8,835 bases of DNA from Clostridiales bacterium (lineage in GTDB: Bacteria; Bacillota; Clostridia; Christensenellales; JAISNN01): assembly GCA_031289865.1 (NCBI GenBank), contig JAITOQ010000015.1, forward strand, positions 1 to 8,835. Reading direction: 5' to 3'. The notes beneath the pieces are model-generated. The model was not told the DNA's origin. It did no database searches and worked only from the letters and a program-made list of their open reading frames with translations. Below, piece after piece: positions 6,571-8,835 of the stretch (position 1 is the stretch's first letter; the number at the start of each line of letters is the position of its first letter). Position numbers and translations under genes: made by a program.

Positions 6571-6673
6571 GGGAAAAGGCAATAAGAAAGGATAAAAAGA
6601 GGCGGTGCGGAGAAAGTAATTTAGATTTTTCGCATATGCTTCCGAATAAAAAAACCAATCATTTTTCCGTTTT

Positions 6674-7339
6674 ATGCCGCATACATTCTATCGTATGGCT
6701 GAATTTTTAATTGAGTTTATCAACTCGTTTTCGGGAAACAATGTGATTACGGTTATGATCCTTTCGGTGGTGCCGTTTATCGAGCTAAGGGGGGCGATAC
6801 CGTTTGCGTTTGGGTTGGGAATGACGCCGTTTACGGCATGGTCGTTTTGTTTGCTTTCGGCGACGGCGGCGATCCCCGTGATTTTGTGTCTGTTTTCGCC
6901 CGCCGTCAAGCTGTTGAAACGGTGCAAGTCTATAGAACCGCTGGTGTCGGCGGTCGAGGAGATAGTGTCGGCACGCGCCGAAAAACTGCTGAGTAGGACA
7001 AAAAAGAAAAAACGCGCCAAAGTACGGAGCGTTGATTTTTATCGGTGCAGAATGCTGTTTGTACTTTCCGCGCTCCCGATACCGCTGACGGGGATTTGGT
7101 CGGGGTGCGCGATAGCGTCGATACTTGGGACGGAAAAATTTAAAGCCTTTGCCGCGATAGCACTCGGCAATTTGGTTTCCTCCGCGTTTTTGACAATCCT
7201 TATGAATTTTTTTGCCGCGCAAGCACCGATGATTATAAATATCATGATTGCGGGAATGATTGCGGTGGTGTTTTATACGATTTTGAGAGTGGCGAGGAGG
7301 ACGAATAAGGAGCGGGGAGTAGAGAATAAGGAAAGTTGA
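6674..7339 (+). CDS. Small multi-drug export family (COG2426/PF06695-type) membrane protein
   Basis: An integral membrane protein of 221 residues. The family hallmarks are PFIELRGAIP (34-43) and ALPIPLTGIWSG (133-144), each at the start of a hydrophobic hairpin; further helices lie near 52-76, 154-178 and 186-205. A basic loop (about 107-118, KKKKRAK) separates the halves. Despite the family name, the transported substrate is not established. Neither ATG at 6674 nor the in-frame ATG at 6695 has a Shine-Dalgarno sequence. The first seven codons lie in TTTTATGCCG, a block that recurs in non-coding repeats here, so the true start could be 6695. The TGA stop lies within heptad array C. Confidence 0.88.
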   Translation: MPHTFYRMAEFLIEFINSFSGNNVITVMILSVVPFIELRGAIPFAFGLGMTPFTAWSFCLLSATAAIPVILCLFSPAVKLLKRCKSIEPLVSAVEEIVSARAEKLLSRTKKKKRAKVRSVDFYRCRMLFVLSALPIPLTGIWSGCAIASILGTEKFKAFAAIALGNLVSSAFLTILMNFFAAQAPMIINIMIAGMIAVVFYTILRVARRTNKERGVENKES

Positions 7340-7432
7340 GAGTTGAAAGTTGAAAAGTGAGGATTAAAAGAGCGTAAGGGAATTTTATGCCGCCCATATA
7401 TTAAGTATTTATCCTTACTTTTCAACTTTCAT
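7336..7432. repeat. Composite inverted-repeat element C between convergent genes
   Basis: Left arm 7336-7363 has units TTGAGAG, TTGAAAG, TTGAAAA, GTGAGGA. Right arm 7412-7432 is the inverse, reading TCCTTACTTTTCAACTTTCA. Over 22 bases the arms are complementary at 20. The core (7364-7411) contains TAAGGGAATTTTATGCCG at 7376-7393. The left arm supplies the TGA of the upstream plus-strand gene; the right arm starts 2 bp beyond the stop of the minus-strand gene. The long stem could act as a two-way terminator. No open reading frame is present. Confidence 0.85.
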
Positions 7433-7434
7433 TT

Positions 7435-8010
7435 TTAAATAAGGACTTTAACCTTCTGTATAAGTAAAACTCCCTTACCGCCCTTGATTTTTTCGGCGGT
7501 GGAGATGAGGAAGGCGGCGTTGCGTTTAGGGATATCGATTTTGCCGTCGGCGGTTTTGTAGCGGATAAAAATCCCCTCGAATAATTCTTCAAAGCGGTCG
7601 TCTACACTGCTTTTATTCGGATTTTTGAGAAGAAGATCGACAAAGTATGCCGCGTCGTCAAATTTTGACCCCACTATCAAATCAAAAAGCAGCTTGTAGG
7701 TCGTCGCGGTGAGGGCGGCGGCGGAAATAGAAAAGACACGCTTTGCAATCGCTTGATTGGTTTTGAGGAGTTCGAGGGTTTTTGTGCGGTTTGCCTTTAA
7801 AAACACCCCTAAGGCGGGTTCGGTAAATTCCTTGCCGAATGCGCCGTCGTTTAAGCGGGATTCTTTTAGGGTCAGTAAAAATTCGTAGATCTCCGCTGCC
7901 GTACCAAAATCTATTTGGATAAGGTCGGCGAAAAACGATTCGGTCAAGTCCGACGCGCAGTCGGAAGAGAAGTATTTGTATAGGGAAGTGTAGAGTTTTG
8001 CGTTTTTCAT
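7435..8010 (-). CDS. Hypothetical helical protein (unknown function)
   Basis: The 191-residue protein begins MKNAKLYTSLYKYF at the ATG at 8010, preceded by AAAGGA at 8019-8024 with an 8-base gap. The frame stays open further upstream to 8145, but that part would only translate heptad repeat DNA (NPQFSTLNSQLSTLNFQL), so I reject the longer start. The sequence lacks a signal peptide and membrane segments, is rich in Leu, Ala, Phe, Lys and Asp, and reads as a series of amphipathic helices (for example AEIYEFLLTLKESRL and TTYKLLFDLIVGSKFDDAAY), suggesting a HEAT- or TPR-like solenoid. I recognise no catalytic motif. Codon use resembles the neighbours. It is flanked by composite repeat elements on both sides and appears monocistronic. 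Confidence 0.8.
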   Translation of the reverse strand: MKNAKLYTSLYKYFSSDCASDLTESFFADLIQIDFGTAAEIYEFLLTLKESRLNDGAFGKEFTEPALGVFLKANRTKTLELLKTNQAIAKRVFSISAAALTATTYKLLFDLIVGSKFDDAAYFVDLLLKNPNKSSVDDRFEELFEGIFIRYKTADGKIDIPKRNAAFLISTAEKIKGGKGVLLIQKVKVLI

Positions 8011-8031
8011 TTTATGATTCCTTTTTTTAAG

Positions 8032-8088
<57 letters not shown>

Positions 8089-8094
8089 AGCACT

Positions 8095-8200
8095 ACTTTT
8101 TAACCGACAGACGTTTAACCACCCCGTCCGGCTAACGCCCGCCACTTCTACCTAAGGGTAATTTTATGCCGTTCGCACAACGGACAATGCGGACTTTTTT
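8095..8200 (+). ncRNA. Candidate small RNA of about 105 nt within the composite element
   Basis: A promoter-like site ends at 8088 and a hairpin plus T-tract ends at 8200. In between, several short stems can form, including GACG/CGTC, GGC/GCC and TACC/GGTA. No coding frame with an RBS is present. The whole unit may simply be repeat DNA; the call is an inference. Confidence 0.25.
8171..8200 (+). terminator. Intrinsic-terminator-like hairpin with T-tract
   Basis: GTTCGCA (8171-8177) pairs with TGCGGAC (8188-8194) over seven positions with one wobble, followed directly by six T residues (8195-8200). An alternative stem CCGTT/AACGG (8169-8173 with 8179-8183) competes. It reads on the plus strand, where no protein gene precedes it. 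Confidence 0.5.
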
Positions 8201-8262
8201 ATTCGGGTACGGGACGATGAGGGCATCAAAAAGACAGCTACTAATTATTTGGCGCGTAGCGA

Positions 8263-8297
8263 CCCTTAATTTTCAACTTTTAACTTTCAATTTTCAA
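8263..8297 (-). repeat. Heptanucleotide repeat array E (right arm of composite element)
   Basis: Read on the minus strand: TTGAAAA, TTGAAAG, TTAAAAG, TTGAAAA, TTAAGGG. Its first two units form the last codons and the TGA stop (8289-8287) of the fucosidase gene. Its inner end matches the inner end of the right arm of element C. Confidence 0.9.
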
Positions 8298-8835
8298 TTT
8301 GAATGTTGCTTTCGGTGAATAATTCAACGGAGAGATTGCTTTTCCGTATCTTGATTTTTTCTTGCGAGGGGGCGAGGGTGCGGACGGCGAGAGAGACGAC
8401 TTTTTTATCCGCCCACTGCATATCTATGACGATACCGCCCTTTGCGACTAAGCCCGAAACAAACCCGTCGCGGAATTCGTTCGGGAGAGCGGGGAGAAGC
8501 TCGATTATACCGTTTTCGGATTGAACTAACATTTCGTTGATTCCCGCGACCGCGCCGAAGTTTCCGTCTATCTGAAAAATGTTCGGCGGGTGTTTGTCAA
8601 AGAGATTCGGAAAGGTAAACTGCTCCAACAACCGCTTTACGGAGAGATACGCGCCGTTTGAATTGTGAAGCCTCGCGTACAGCGATACCGCCCACGCCGA
8701 ACTCCAACCCGTCCCGCCGCCGTTGTTTTTCATGCGCGCTTCTATAGCTTCCGCGCAAGCCGCCACCCATTCGCCGTCCTTTGGATTGTGATACTTGACG
8801 CGGTTCCCCGGATAGAGGCAGTAAAACGGCGAAAA
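8287..8835 (-). CDS. GH95-type alpha-L-fucosidase, C-terminal part (partial, enters from the right edge)
   Basis: The frame is open from the window edge (codon 8835-8833) and ends with TGA at 8289-8287, giving the last 182 residues of a protein expected to be about 700-800 long. Family hallmarks are clear: LYPGN (7-11), GWSSAWAVSLYARL (43-56), NLFDKHPPNIFQIDGNFG (77-94), INEMLVQSENGIIELLPALP and GLVAKGGIVIDMQW. GH95 enzymes remove alpha-1,2-linked L-fucose (some L-galactose) by inversion, and their catalytic domain is an (alpha/alpha)6 barrel. FQIDGNFG belongs to the active-site region. The terminal residues IQIEN and the stop come from heptad array E, so the normal C-terminus seems to have been replaced. 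Signal peptide and the rest of the active site lie outside the window. A fucosidase points to use of host mucin or plant glycans. Confidence 0.92.
   Translation of the reverse strand, partial: FSPFYCLYPGNRVKYHNPKDGEWVAACAEAIEARMKNNGGGTGWSSAWAVSLYARLHNSNGAYLSVKRLLEQFTFPNLFDKHPPNIFQIDGNFGAVAGINEMLVQSENGIIELLPALPNEFRDGFVSGLVAKGGIVIDMQWADKKVVSLAVRTLAPSQEKIKIRKSNLSVELFTESNIQIEN

Noticed and set aside
6571..6673. Terminator or promoter after the HtrA gene
   Set aside because: The 103-bp gap is AT-rich with a GCATATGC palindrome but no clear stem with T-tract and no matched -35/-10 pair.
8090..8262. tRNA or known riboswitch in the composite core
   Set aside because: No T-loop GTTCRANNC, acceptor pairing or familiar riboswitch motif was found on either strand.

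Overview
The window looks like a chromosomal segment of a Bacillota/Clostridia-type bacterium, probably host- or gut-associated. The evidence is a SpoIIE-like sporulation membrane protein, a maf-mreB pair in the Bacillus/Clostridium arrangement, strong purine-rich Shine-Dalgarno sites, an HtrA-type lipoprotein protease with collagen-like repeats, and a GH95-type fucosidase. The lineage is inferred from gene content only. Coding density is high and there are no tRNA, rRNA, CRISPR or transposase genes.

Layout. Positions 1-1236 (minus) hold the N-terminal half of a SpoIIE-like protein, running off the left edge. It diverges from recF (1401-2501, plus), which has a near-perfect extended -10 promoter so close to its ATG that the mRNA should be almost leaderless. 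A structured intergenic region (2502-2707) leads to a zinc-ribbon, single-pass membrane protein with an Ig-like outer domain (2708-3514). Next come maf (3544-4089) and a divergent mreB-like gene overlapping it by 11 bp (4079-5083). An HtrA/DegP-like lipoprotein protease follows (5200-6570), then a small-multidrug-export-family membrane protein (6674-7339). The right end is on the minus strand: a small helical protein of unknown function (7435-8010) and the C-terminal part of a GH95-type alpha-L-fucosidase (8287-8835, cut by the right edge).

The most striking non-genic signal is a family of heptanucleotide arrays, units close to TTGARAG. There are six arrays. Five start at, or within 10 bp of, the 3' end of a gene and lie in that gene's sense orientation; three of these overlap the gene and supply its TGA stop codon. 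Two inverted pairs of arrays (7336-7432 and 8032-8297) enclose cores that share the block TAAGGG(T)AATTTTATGCCG, so they look like two copies of one composite, MITE-like or REP-like element. The larger core also carries a promoter-like start and a hairpin plus T-tract, so it could encode a small RNA of roughly 100 nt.

Functionally the genes are mostly housekeeping or envelope genes: DNA repair (recF), division and nucleotide sanitation (maf), cell shape (mreB-like), envelope proteolysis (HtrA lipoprotein), transport and glycan degradation. The zinc-ribbon membrane gene and the HtrA gene share a similar leader block just upstream of their ribosome binding sites, which may mean common post-transcriptional control.
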